Part shown: positions 8,343 through 16,365 of the stretch, in pieces
How the letters are laid out: every line of letters starts with the position of its first letter
Position numbering within the stretch: position 1 is the stretch's first letter
Source of the DNA: Dyadobacter jiangsuensis
Lineage (GTDB): Bacteria > Bacteroidota > Bacteroidia > Cytophagales > Spirosomataceae
Direction: 5' to 3'
NCBI RefSeq assembly: GCF_003014695.1
Contig: NZ_PYAS01000006.1
Span: 411,922-475,921, forward strand
Length of the DNA stretch: 64,000 nt
Translations under genes and position numbers: made by a program
Notes under the pieces: model-generated
The model's database searches: none
What the model was told of the DNA's origin: nothing
The model's input: only the letters and a program-made list of their open reading frames with translations

Positions 8343-10724
8343 TTACTCACTCCTTAAACTCTTCACCGGATCGGCCAATGCGGCTTTGATACCCTGGAAC
8401 CCAACCGTCAGAACCGTGAGAAGCAATGCAGCCATTGCAACGAGCACGAATATATACCAGGGCAGATGCACATGATATTCAAAACTAGCCAGGTATTTGA
8501 CCACAAAAGTGTACGCCAGGGGCAATCCTACCAGCGTTGCAATCACCAGCAAAATGATGAAATCACGCGAAAGCAGCATAGCTATGCCCTGAACGCTGGC
8601 GCCGAGCACCTTACGGATGCCGATCTCTTTGGTACGCTTGCTCGCTGCGAGCGATATAAGGCCAAAAATACCGGCCAGGGCTATGACAATCGCCAGGAGC
8701 GTCACAAAGTTGACCATTTTCCAAATCCCGTCGAGGTCGTTGTACTGCCTGGCGAGCTCCTCCTGCATATAGAAAAACTTGAACGGACGTTTGGACGGTA
8801 TTTTCTTCATTTCCGTTTCGAGTCCTGCCAAAACGCTTTTTGCCTGCGAAATGTCTGTAAACTTCAATGAAAGGTAGCTGTTCAGGCTTGGCGGACCATC
8901 GTACCAGTGCAGCAATGGCTCGATCCGCTCTTTCAAGGGACCGTAATTAAAGTCTTTCATCACACCTACCACCGTGTAAACCTCCGCATTGTTACCCTGG
9001 CGGAGTCGCTTCCCAACGGCCGTGGTCCAGCCGAAAGCCTTACGGGCAGCCTCGTTGATCACCACGGGGTGTTGTTCGCCGTTCCTGTCGAGTTCTTCCG
9101 AAAAATCCCTTCCTTCCACCATCCGGATATCATAGGTGCCGGTGTAGTTGGTACTCGTGCCAACGTGGCGAAGCCGGATGTTTTTCCTATCCTCGCCTTC
9201 GGGCGTATACACATTATAGTTATTCCAATAGCGCGTTGGGACAATGCCTGAGATCGCGATACTTTCGACCTTCGCGTTTTGTTTCAATCCATTGAGAATA
9301 GGCACAAATTGCTGTACAGCCGCATTCTCATCCTTGTATTGCAGGTCCGACGACACCACAACCACTTTGTCTCCCTGGAAACCCGTATCGGCCTGCCGCA
9401 TAAAGTTGATCTGCCAACGGACCGCAATGGCTCCGACCACCAGAATAATGGCAATCACCAATTGCACGACAATCAGCGTTCCTTGCATCCAGTTCCTCGA
9501 TCCGGGTCTGCCCGATAGTTTTCCTTTCAATGTGTCCCGCAAATCGAGCTTGTTAAGATAAGCTGCGGGGATCGTCCCCGCTACGAACGCGATGATACCG
9601 ATAATCCCGACCAGCATGAGGAAGGTCGCTGAGTCCTGTTGCCAGTTTACGACCAGCTGCATTCTGCCCTGTCTGAACTCATTGAACTGAGGCACGAGAT
9701 ACAACACCCCAAACAACATGGCAATCAGCAGCGAACCCGCCAGTACCAACGCCGATTCAGTCCAGAACTGCGCCAGCACCTGCCCAAGCGTCGAGCCGGT
9801 CACCTTTCGCACAGCCACCTCCTTCGCGCGCGTGAACGACATCGCGGCATTCAGGTTAACCATATTAATACTGATAATCAACACAATGAAAACAGCAATG
9901 GTAATGGCACCATAAATCATCCAGCGGAAGTTGGGGTTTTCATAATGAATGTATTCTTCCAGCGGCGCTATATGGATATTCCGCTTCTGCCCGTCCGTAT
10001 GAAAATGCGTTTTTGCAAAGGCTGGAAATTTCGCCTCCAGCCTACCCATGTCTGTGCCTTTACGCAATTTGAGGTAGACCGTAGCGAAGGTGTTGTACCA
10101 GTCGGCATTCGACGCAAAACCCTTATTGTCTTCGAGATTTGAAACGGGAAGCAACACCTCGAACTGAATAGACGAATTCGCCGGAACCGGTTCGAGCACA
10201 CCCGTTATCGTAAAAGTCATGCTGTCCTCCACGGTCACGGTTTCGCCTACCGGGTTAACATCCCCAAATAATGCTTCCGCAGCCTGATTGCCCAACACGA
10301 TGGATTGTTTCCGTTTCAATGCGGTCGCTGCATTGCCATATTTCAGTTTGAAAGAAAAAACATCAAAAAAGGTACTATCGACATACTTCGTCTGCCTTTG
10401 CAGATCCTTCCCTTTGTGATTCAGCCACACGTCATTCCAGCCCTGCACATGCGTGCCCGTCTCGATTTCCGGGAATGACTTGACCATCTGTTCCAGAATC
10501 GGGTAGACCGTCTGATTGTACCTTCCCGAAACATCGGCCGTTTGTACAAAGTAGATCTGGTCATTATCCTTATGGAAAGCATCGAAAGTGATGCCCCGCT
10601 GAATAAAAAGAAGCAGCACGCCCGCGCTCGCCAACCCCAGCGAAAGCCCCAGCACATTGATCGCCGTAAATAGCCGGTTCTTCCACAGCGAACGGAAGGC
10701 GATTTTGAAGTAGTTTTTTAGCAT
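8343..10724 (-). CDS. FtsX/MacB-family ABC permease (793 aa)
   Basis: The protein starts MLKNYFKIAFRSLWKN with the first helix at about 20-42. The first FtsX motif is divergent, KEVAVRKVTGS near residue 298; the second is KEIGIRKVLGAS near residue 701. The first periplasmic domain is shorter than in the other copies, which brings the first motif forward by about 20 residues. The tail is DPVKSLRSE. It lies 53 bases after the permease at 10,778-13,162, with a short polypurine hairpin in the gap, and 55 bases before the DUF433 start. Same strand and tight spacing suggest co-transcription with the upstream permeases. Substrate unknown. Confidence 0.93.
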   Translation of the reverse strand: MLKNYFKIAFRSLWKNRLFTAINVLGLSLGLASAGVLLLFIQRGITFDAFHKDNDQIYFVQTADVSGRYNQTVYPILEQMVKSFPEIETGTHVQGWNDVWLNHKGKDLQRQTKYVDSTFFDVFSFKLKYGNAATALKRKQSIVLGNQAAEALFGDVNPVGETVTVEDSMTFTITGVLEPVPANSSIQFEVLLPVSNLEDNKGFASNADWYNTFATVYLKLRKGTDMGRLEAKFPAFAKTHFHTDGQKRNIHIAPLEEYIHYENPNFRWMIYGAITIAVFIVLIISINMVNLNAAMSFTRAKEVAVRKVTGSTLGQVLAQFWTESALVLAGSLLIAMLFGVLYLVPQFNEFRQGRMQLVVNWQQDSATFLMLVGIIGIIAFVAGTIPAAYLNKLDLRDTLKGKLSGRPGSRNWMQGTLIVVQLVIAIILVVGAIAVRWQINFMRQADTGFQGDKVVVVSSDLQYKDENAAVQQFVPILNGLKQNAKVESIAISGIVPTRYWNNYNVYTPEGEDRKNIRLRHVGTSTNYTGTYDIRMVEGRDFSEELDRNGEQHPVVINEAARKAFGWTTAVGKRLRQGNNAEVYTVVGVMKDFNYGPLKERIEPLLHWYDGPPSLNSYLSLKFTDISQAKSVLAGLETEMKKIPSKRPFKFFYMQEELARQYNDLDGIWKMVNFVTLLAIVIALAGIFGLISLAASKRTKEIGIRKVLGASVQGIAMLLSRDFIILLVIATLVGLPLAYTFVVKYLASFEYHVHLPWYIFVLVAMAALLLTVLTVGFQGIKAALADPVKSLRSE

Positions 10725-10737
10725 AGTAAAAGGAATT

Positions 10738-10777
10738 AGAGGGAGGATGGAGGGAGCCCTTTCTTCCCTCTCCTCCT
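10738..10777. repeat. Polypurine/polypyrimidine hairpin, copy B (short)
   Basis: AGAGGGAGGATGGAGGGA is followed directly by CCCTTTCTTCCCTCTCCTCC, forming a compact fold-back between two permease genes. It is a shorter version of the element at 5010 and occupies nearly all of the gap. Confidence 0.7.
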
Positions 10778-13162
10778 TTACTCCGTTCTAAGTGACTTAA
10801 CCGGATTCAGCATAGCAGCCCGGATGCTTTGATAACTCACCGTCAAAACTGCGACGGCGACTGCCAGCAATGCCGCCCAGGTAAAATAGGTCCACGACAT
10901 CGGGATTCGGTAAGGGAAATCCTGCAACCACAAATTCGCGCCGTAATAGGAAATCGGCAATGCGATGATGATGGAGATAATGACGAGTTTGACAAAATCC
11001 ATTGAAAGCAACGCCGTAATGCTCGCTACCGATGCCCCCAGCACTTTACGTATCCCGATTTCCTTCACGCGGGTCTCCGCATTGAATGTCGCCAATCCGA
11101 ACAGACCGATGCAGGAAACAAAAATCGACAACACCGCCGCGAGCGTGATCATCTGCTTCCATTTAGCCTCCGATTCATAGCGTTTCAGGTTTGCCTCATC
11201 TTCGAATTTGTATTCAAAAGGCAGGTTTTTGATATGACTCCTGAAAATTTTCTCAATGGCCTTGATCGTCGCCGGGGTGTCCTTACTATCCAATTTCGCG
11301 ATAATGGTACCGATGCGATAATTGGGGTCCTGAGTCAATACCAGTGGGGCGATAGTGTCTTTCAACGATGCATAATGGTAATCTCGGATCACACCGATGA
11401 TCTTCATCTTTTTGTTCTTCCACTCGAAGTTCACCTCCTGCCCGATCGGGTTTTTAAGCCCCGCCCGCTTCACAAATGCCTGATTGACCACAATGGCTTC
11501 CTCCGGATCAGTGGAAAAGCTTTTAGAGAAATTCCGGCCTTTGAGTACAGGGATCTGCAATGTGCTCAGGAAATCATCGCTTACACCAATGTAGCCGAAC
11601 CCGATTTCCCGATTATCTATTTTCGCAATTGTTCCATTATAATTCCCATTAAAAGCAGCTACCGATGCAATGCCCGAAGTTCCCTTCAGTTCATTCTGAA
11701 CGACCTCCATCACTTCCTTGCCCGGCCCGCCGCGGCCCAGACTGAAACTTACCACATTCTCGTCGTTATAGCCCAGATCTTTGTTAGTCAGGTATTTGAA
11801 TTGAGCGTAAATCACGATAGTCCCGATAACCAGGCAAACCGACAATGCGAACTGGAAAACCACGAGCCCCTTAGTCAGGTAATTCTTCTGCGTAAGCTTC
11901 GTGCGATTGTAAAGTGTTTGCACCGGGCTAAAACCAGACAATACCAGCGCAGGATACACCCCCGCAACAAAGCCAGTCATGAAAAACAATGCCACATATC
12001 CCGATACCAGCCCGGTATCGAGCAGATATGAAAGTGCGAGCTGCTTATTAGCCAACTCATTAAAAACCGGCAACACGATTTGTGTAAGTGCAATAGCCAA
12101 TGCAAATGCCAGAAAAGAAAGCAAAAACGATTCGCCCAGAAACTGGTATACCAGCTGTTTTCGCAAACCACCCACCACTTTCCGTACCCCGATCTCCTTC
12201 GCGCGGTTAAGCGAGCGCGCCACCGTGAGGTTTACAAAATTGATGCAGGCGATGAGCAAAATAAAAATGGCGATGCCCGACAAAATGTAGGAATAAATCG
12301 GGCTGCTACCGTGGTCGAGGCCATTGCGCAGGTCGCCATTGTTGCTCTGCAAATGCATATCAAGGAAAGGCATCAAATTGAACACCACCTCGCTCCTGAT
12401 TTCCCTGCCATTACTAGCTTCCGCCGTTACCTTGCTCTTCGAAACCAGGTTCATTTTACTCACTACCGCATGATAATCAGCCTTTTCATGCAGCAGCACG
12501 AAGGTATTCATGTAAAAACCCATCCACTCGCTATCCGTCCAGCCCTTTGCTTCCTGATATGCAAAAGGCAACACGGCGTCAAACTGGATCGATGAGTTCT
12601 GAGGACAACGCTTTGCCACACCGGATACGATGAAGGGTTCAAATTCATCTCCAACTTTCAGTTGCATTGTCTGCCCTACCGCATTTTTTGTACCAAAATA
12701 TTTCTCGGCCAGATCTTCGCTCAGAACGATCGAATGAATGTCCGACAGAACCGTTTTGGGATCGCCGGAGAGCAACGGCATCGAGAAAACCGAGAAAAAC
12801 GGGGCGTCAGCAAACAACACGTCCTCCTTCAATACCTCATTACCCTTTTTAATCACAAAGGAATTGGTCTGTGCACGGATAATCTCTTTAACATCGGGGA
12901 TGTCCTGCTTGAAAGTCGGCCCGTGAATGGCATTAGTACTCCCGAAAGTTCGGGTTTCATGCTCGTCCTTGCTGGTAACCATCACCCGGTACAGCTGGTC
13001 CCTGTTCGCCTGGAAGCGGTCAAAACTCACTTCGTCTTTCGTGTACAGGACAATCAGCATGCAGCAGGTAAGCCCCAGCGACAGGCCGGCAATATTGATC
13101 ACCGAGAAAACCTTGTTCCTCGTGAGATTTCGGATGGCGATTTTGAAATAGTTTTTTAGCAT
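10778..13162 (-). CDS. FtsX/MacB-family ABC permease (794 aa)
   Basis: The start MLKNYFKIAIRNLTRN matches its paralogues. FtsX motifs stand at about residue 320 (KEIGVRKVVGG) and 700 (KEIGIRKVLGAS); the tail is NPVKSLRTE. Helices can be read at about 20-42, near 290-310, 345-365, 385-405, 425-445 and in the last 110 residues. The second periplasmic domain is shorter than in the other copies (a VxxNELKGTSGIASV-type beginning). Downstream is a short polypurine hairpin, upstream a GACCGCCGAC hairpin. It is one of four permeases that follow the ATPase on the same strand. Confidence 0.93.
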   Translation of the reverse strand: MLKNYFKIAIRNLTRNKVFSVINIAGLSLGLTCCMLIVLYTKDEVSFDRFQANRDQLYRVMVTSKDEHETRTFGSTNAIHGPTFKQDIPDVKEIIRAQTNSFVIKKGNEVLKEDVLFADAPFFSVFSMPLLSGDPKTVLSDIHSIVLSEDLAEKYFGTKNAVGQTMQLKVGDEFEPFIVSGVAKRCPQNSSIQFDAVLPFAYQEAKGWTDSEWMGFYMNTFVLLHEKADYHAVVSKMNLVSKSKVTAEASNGREIRSEVVFNLMPFLDMHLQSNNGDLRNGLDHGSSPIYSYILSGIAIFILLIACINFVNLTVARSLNRAKEIGVRKVVGGLRKQLVYQFLGESFLLSFLAFALAIALTQIVLPVFNELANKQLALSYLLDTGLVSGYVALFFMTGFVAGVYPALVLSGFSPVQTLYNRTKLTQKNYLTKGLVVFQFALSVCLVIGTIVIYAQFKYLTNKDLGYNDENVVSFSLGRGGPGKEVMEVVQNELKGTSGIASVAAFNGNYNGTIAKIDNREIGFGYIGVSDDFLSTLQIPVLKGRNFSKSFSTDPEEAIVVNQAFVKRAGLKNPIGQEVNFEWKNKKMKIIGVIRDYHYASLKDTIAPLVLTQDPNYRIGTIIAKLDSKDTPATIKAIEKIFRSHIKNLPFEYKFEDEANLKRYESEAKWKQMITLAAVLSIFVSCIGLFGLATFNAETRVKEIGIRKVLGASVASITALLSMDFVKLVIISIIIALPISYYGANLWLQDFPYRIPMSWTYFTWAALLAVAVAVLTVSYQSIRAAMLNPVKSLRTE

Positions 13163-13179
13163 GGCTGTTTCGGATTAAA

Positions 13180-13274
13180 CGACCGCCGACCATTGATGGC
13201 CGACCGCCTATCTTTTCTTTTGCGGTTTTATGCGTACCTGCTATCGGCGGTCCGTGGTCGGTCGTCGGCGGTCG
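13180..13274. repeat. GACCGCCGAC hairpin, copy 1
   Basis: The left arm CGACCGCCGACCATTGATGG continues CCGACCGCC; the right arm is ATCGGCGGTCCGTGGTCGG followed by TCGTCGGCGGTCGC. About 31 bases separate the arms. The element fills the 116-base gap between the permeases at 10,778-13,162 and 13,279-15,639. Related copies lie near 30,806, 36,229 and 54,583. Confidence 0.8.
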
Positions 13275-13278
13275 CTTA

Positions 13279-15639
13279 TTATTCAGATTTCAACGACTTC
13301 ACCGGGTTCATCAGTGCCGCTTTAATCGCCTGGAAGCTGACCGTGAATAGCGCGATCAACAGGGCGGCCACACCCGCGACGGCGAAATACCACCACTCCA
13401 TTTCGATCCGGAAGGCGTACTTTTCAAGCCAGCCCGTCAGGAAATACCAGGCAACGGGGAATGCGATGATTGCCGCAATGCCCACCAGTTTCAGGAAGTC
13501 GGCCGACAGCATTCCTACCAGGTTGGAGACACTGGCGCCCAGAACCTTCCGAACCCCGATTTCCTTGGTTCGCTGCTCGGCGGTAAATGCAGCCAGACCG
13601 AATAAGCCAAGGCACGATATGAAAATGGCCAGGAATGCAAAGTAATTAGAGAGTTTGCCGACAACCATTTCGGCTTTGTAGAGATTACCGAATTCTTCGT
13701 CCGCAAAATGGTATTTGAAAGGTACACCGGAATTATAGCGCCGGAAAACCCTTTCCAGACTTTCAATGGCTTGCTTCGTCTTGCCTGCCTCCGCACGCAC
13801 TAATCCTGAGCCCCATGCCTCTTTTTTAGGTTGGAGACTGATAATCAGTGGCTCAATCGCCACGTGCAGCGAGCCGATGTGAAAGTCTTTCATCAACCCG
13901 ATAATCTTGCCTTTCTTACCCCACATCGTCAGTTCCTTACCTACCGGGTCTTTATAGCCGATCTTCTTCGCGGCGGCTTCATTGACCAGGTAATTAGAAG
14001 TATCGGTCCCGAATGAAGGGCTGAAATCCCGGCCATCCAGGAGCTTGATCCCCATTGTTTCTATAAAATTGAAACCAACCGGGTTCACATTGAAAAGCAG
14101 CTGCTTCGTGGTATCCTTTCCGGGCCAGCGCACCCCCATCGTAGAACTTCCGTAAGCGAGCGGACTCGCCTGCGACCGCGCTACCGACTTGATACCCGGC
14201 TCAGTCTCCAATGCCTGCTTGAATGCATCGAAGTTAGTACTCATGGTATTTTCAATATCGGGGATATAGAGCAGGTTTTCCTGACTGAAACCAAGGTTTT
14301 TATGCTGGATAAAATCAATTTGCCGGTAAATGACAATCATCGAGAGAATCAGCAGAATTGACAATCCGAACTGAAACACGACCAGTCCCTGCCGGAAGTA
14401 GGTAGCATTGGGCTTGAATTTCAATGCACCCTTCAAAATCGTAACCGGGTTCAGCGACGACATAAACAACGCGGGGTAGCTGCCGGCGACCAGACCGGTA
14501 ATTAATGTTAGCGCTAAAAGCAGTAACAGGAAAGCCGGATCCAGAAAATCGAGCGAAAGCTGCTTTTCGGTCAGCGAGTTGAAGCCCGGCAGCAATACCA
14601 GCACGATCGCTATCGCAACCACCAGCGCAAGCAGCGTAATGAGGATCGATTCCCCCATAAACTGCCCGATCAGGCTTGTTTTGTAAGCGCCCACCACCTT
14701 CCGCAAACCAACCTCTTTCGCGCGTTTCACCGAGCGGGCGGTGGCGAGGTTCATGAAGTTGATACAGGCGATAATCAGGATAAATATTGCCACGATTGTA
14801 AACATCCGCACGTAGTCGATACGTCCGCCATTCTGCTTGCCTGCTTCCCAGTTCGAATAGAGGTATGATTCCCCGTAATTGATCAGGAACAGGTCGACGT
14901 TACTGTCCTTATTTTTGGTTTTGACATAACCTTTGATCTTCGCATTTACCTTGTCGATATCCGCATTCTTAGCCAGTAATACCGCACAGCGCGGGCCATT
15001 GTTGCCCCATTCCTTCGACCATGGCGCGCCTTTCTGCCACCTGTCGTAGCTCATCATGAAATCAAATTTCATAGATGAATAGCGAGGGATCTCTTCCAGT
15101 ACGCCGGTAACGACCACATCGTCCTTGTTATCGACGCGCATAGCCTTTCCGATCGGGTCTTGTCCTTTGAAATACTTGTCGGCCAGTTTTTGGGAAATTA
15201 CAATGCCGTCGGGACGCTTCAGGGCTGTGCGGGCATCGCCTTGTTTCAGTTTAAACGAAAACATCGTCAGGAAGTCTCCCTGCACATAGCGGCCCTTTTC
15301 ATTGTCATACACATTGCCGACCTTCAAAACAGGCGATTGTTCCCAAAGCACCTGGCTGGCTTTTTCGATCTCCGGAATATCCTTCACGATATTCTCGGCC
15401 AGAATGCCGGGAGTAGCCGCAAAAGTGTTGATCTCCCCAGAGTAATGCTGGTTTTCCATAACCGAATAAAGCCGGGCATCGTTTTCATGGAAGCGGTCCA
15501 TTTTAATCTCGTCCTGCACCCACAGCATGATCAGCAAACTGCAAGCCATCCCCAGCGCCAGCCCCAGGATGTTAATCGAACTGAACATCTTGTTTTTCAA
15601 CAAATTCCGCCAGGCGATTTTCAGATAATTTCTAAGCAT
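13279..15639 (-). CDS. FtsX/MacB-family ABC permease (786 aa)
   Basis: Starts MLRNYLKIAWRNLLKN, with the first helix at about 20-40. FtsX motifs are KEVGLRKVVGA near residue 307 and KEIGVRKVLGAS near residue 691; the tail is NPVKSLKSE. This is the shortest complete copy. Upstream it faces the VapB/PIN pair, which runs on the plus strand, so it has a divergent, independent 5' region of about 80 bases (15,640-15,721). I see no operator of the TGTYC-N6-GGACA type there. Confidence 0.93.
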   Translation of the reverse strand: MLRNYLKIAWRNLLKNKMFSSINILGLALGMACSLLIMLWVQDEIKMDRFHENDARLYSVMENQHYSGEINTFAATPGILAENIVKDIPEIEKASQVLWEQSPVLKVGNVYDNEKGRYVQGDFLTMFSFKLKQGDARTALKRPDGIVISQKLADKYFKGQDPIGKAMRVDNKDDVVVTGVLEEIPRYSSMKFDFMMSYDRWQKGAPWSKEWGNNGPRCAVLLAKNADIDKVNAKIKGYVKTKNKDSNVDLFLINYGESYLYSNWEAGKQNGGRIDYVRMFTIVAIFILIIACINFMNLATARSVKRAKEVGLRKVVGAYKTSLIGQFMGESILITLLALVVAIAIVLVLLPGFNSLTEKQLSLDFLDPAFLLLLLALTLITGLVAGSYPALFMSSLNPVTILKGALKFKPNATYFRQGLVVFQFGLSILLILSMIVIYRQIDFIQHKNLGFSQENLLYIPDIENTMSTNFDAFKQALETEPGIKSVARSQASPLAYGSSTMGVRWPGKDTTKQLLFNVNPVGFNFIETMGIKLLDGRDFSPSFGTDTSNYLVNEAAAKKIGYKDPVGKELTMWGKKGKIIGLMKDFHIGSLHVAIEPLIISLQPKKEAWGSGLVRAEAGKTKQAIESLERVFRRYNSGVPFKYHFADEEFGNLYKAEMVVGKLSNYFAFLAIFISCLGLFGLAAFTAEQRTKEIGVRKVLGASVSNLVGMLSADFLKLVGIAAIIAFPVAWYFLTGWLEKYAFRIEMEWWYFAVAGVAALLIALFTVSFQAIKAALMNPVKSLKSE

Positions 15640-15721
15640 ACCGTTTGTTCATTGGTGGTGGAATAAATAGGATGTGCAATATGTTATTGGATATATTTGA
15701 TTGTCTGTAAATACAAATGCA

Positions 15722-15961
15722 ATGGAACTAGTGAAAAAAGTAATTGTCCCGACGAGTACAACCTTCACTTTGACGCTTCCCAAAGAGATGATCGGGAAGG
15801 AAATTGAAGTTGTTGCTTCCGAAGTAAAAGCCCCCCGCATACTATCCGAACTTGAAAAGCAGCAACGCATGGAAGCCATCGAGGCTATTTTCAAGGATAG
15901 TCGTGTGGACCTCAGGAACTTCAAATTTGACCGCGACGAAGCGAATAACTATGGCGACTAA
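15722..15961 (+). CDS. VapB-type putative antitoxin
   Basis: A 79-residue protein from MELVKKVIVPTSTTFTLTLP. The short beta-rich N-terminus with LPKEMIGKEIEVVASEV resembles the swapped-hairpin DNA-binding domain of small antitoxins found upstream of PIN genes in Bacteroidota. The acidic/basic C-terminus would wrap the toxin. An ATG seven codons upstream (15,701) is less likely because the sequence before MELVKK is not family-like. It overlaps the PIN gene by 11 bases. Its strand is opposite to the flanking permeases. Confidence 0.75.
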   Translation: MELVKKVIVPTSTTFTLTLPKEMIGKEIEVVASEVKAPRILSELEKQQRMEAIEAIFKDSRVDLRNFKFDRDEANNYGD

Positions 15962-16364
15962 TATTGCGCTTGACACCAATGTTCTACTATATCTGTACGA
16001 CGCAAATGATCATACTAAAAGACGTGTGAGTGAAGGTATTGTCGCTTCCAATCCGATTATCAGCACACAGGTTATCTCCGAATTCATTAATGTTACAAAA
16101 CGGGCGCTAAAACTTCCAAAACAGGAAATTCTGTACAAATGCAACCTCGTTTTCGACCGCTGTCAGATCATTTCAGTTGATCAGGAAATCCTTGATCATT
16201 CGTATTATCTTCTAAAAAAATATGATTTTCAGATTTTCGACAGCATCATTATATCTTCTACACTAGCAGCCGGTTGCAACACACTGTACTCGGAGGACTT
16301 GCAACACAACCAACTCGTCGAAGGGAAACTCACCATCATCAACCCCTTTCTCAACCTTCAATAA
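15951..16364 (+). CDS. PIN-domain ribonuclease, VapC-type toxin
   Basis: A 137-residue PIN protein starting MATNIALDTNVLLYLYD. The acidic residues expected of the active site are present: D8 in LDTN, a Glu in STQVISEFINV near residue 46, and Asp in FQIFDSIIIS near residue 100. The start ATG at 15,951 lies inside the end of the antitoxin gene. The family cleaves specific RNAs and slows growth when free of its antitoxin; target unknown. It stops two bases before the stop codon of the converging permease, so the two 3' ends nearly touch. Confidence 0.88.
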   Translation: MATNIALDTNVLLYLYDANDHTKRRVSEGIVASNPIISTQVISEFINVTKRALKLPKQEILYKCNLVFDRCQIISVDQEILDHSYYLLKKYDFQIFDSIIISSTLAAGCNTLYSEDLQHNQLVEGKLTIINPFLNLQ

Positions 16365-16365
16365 C

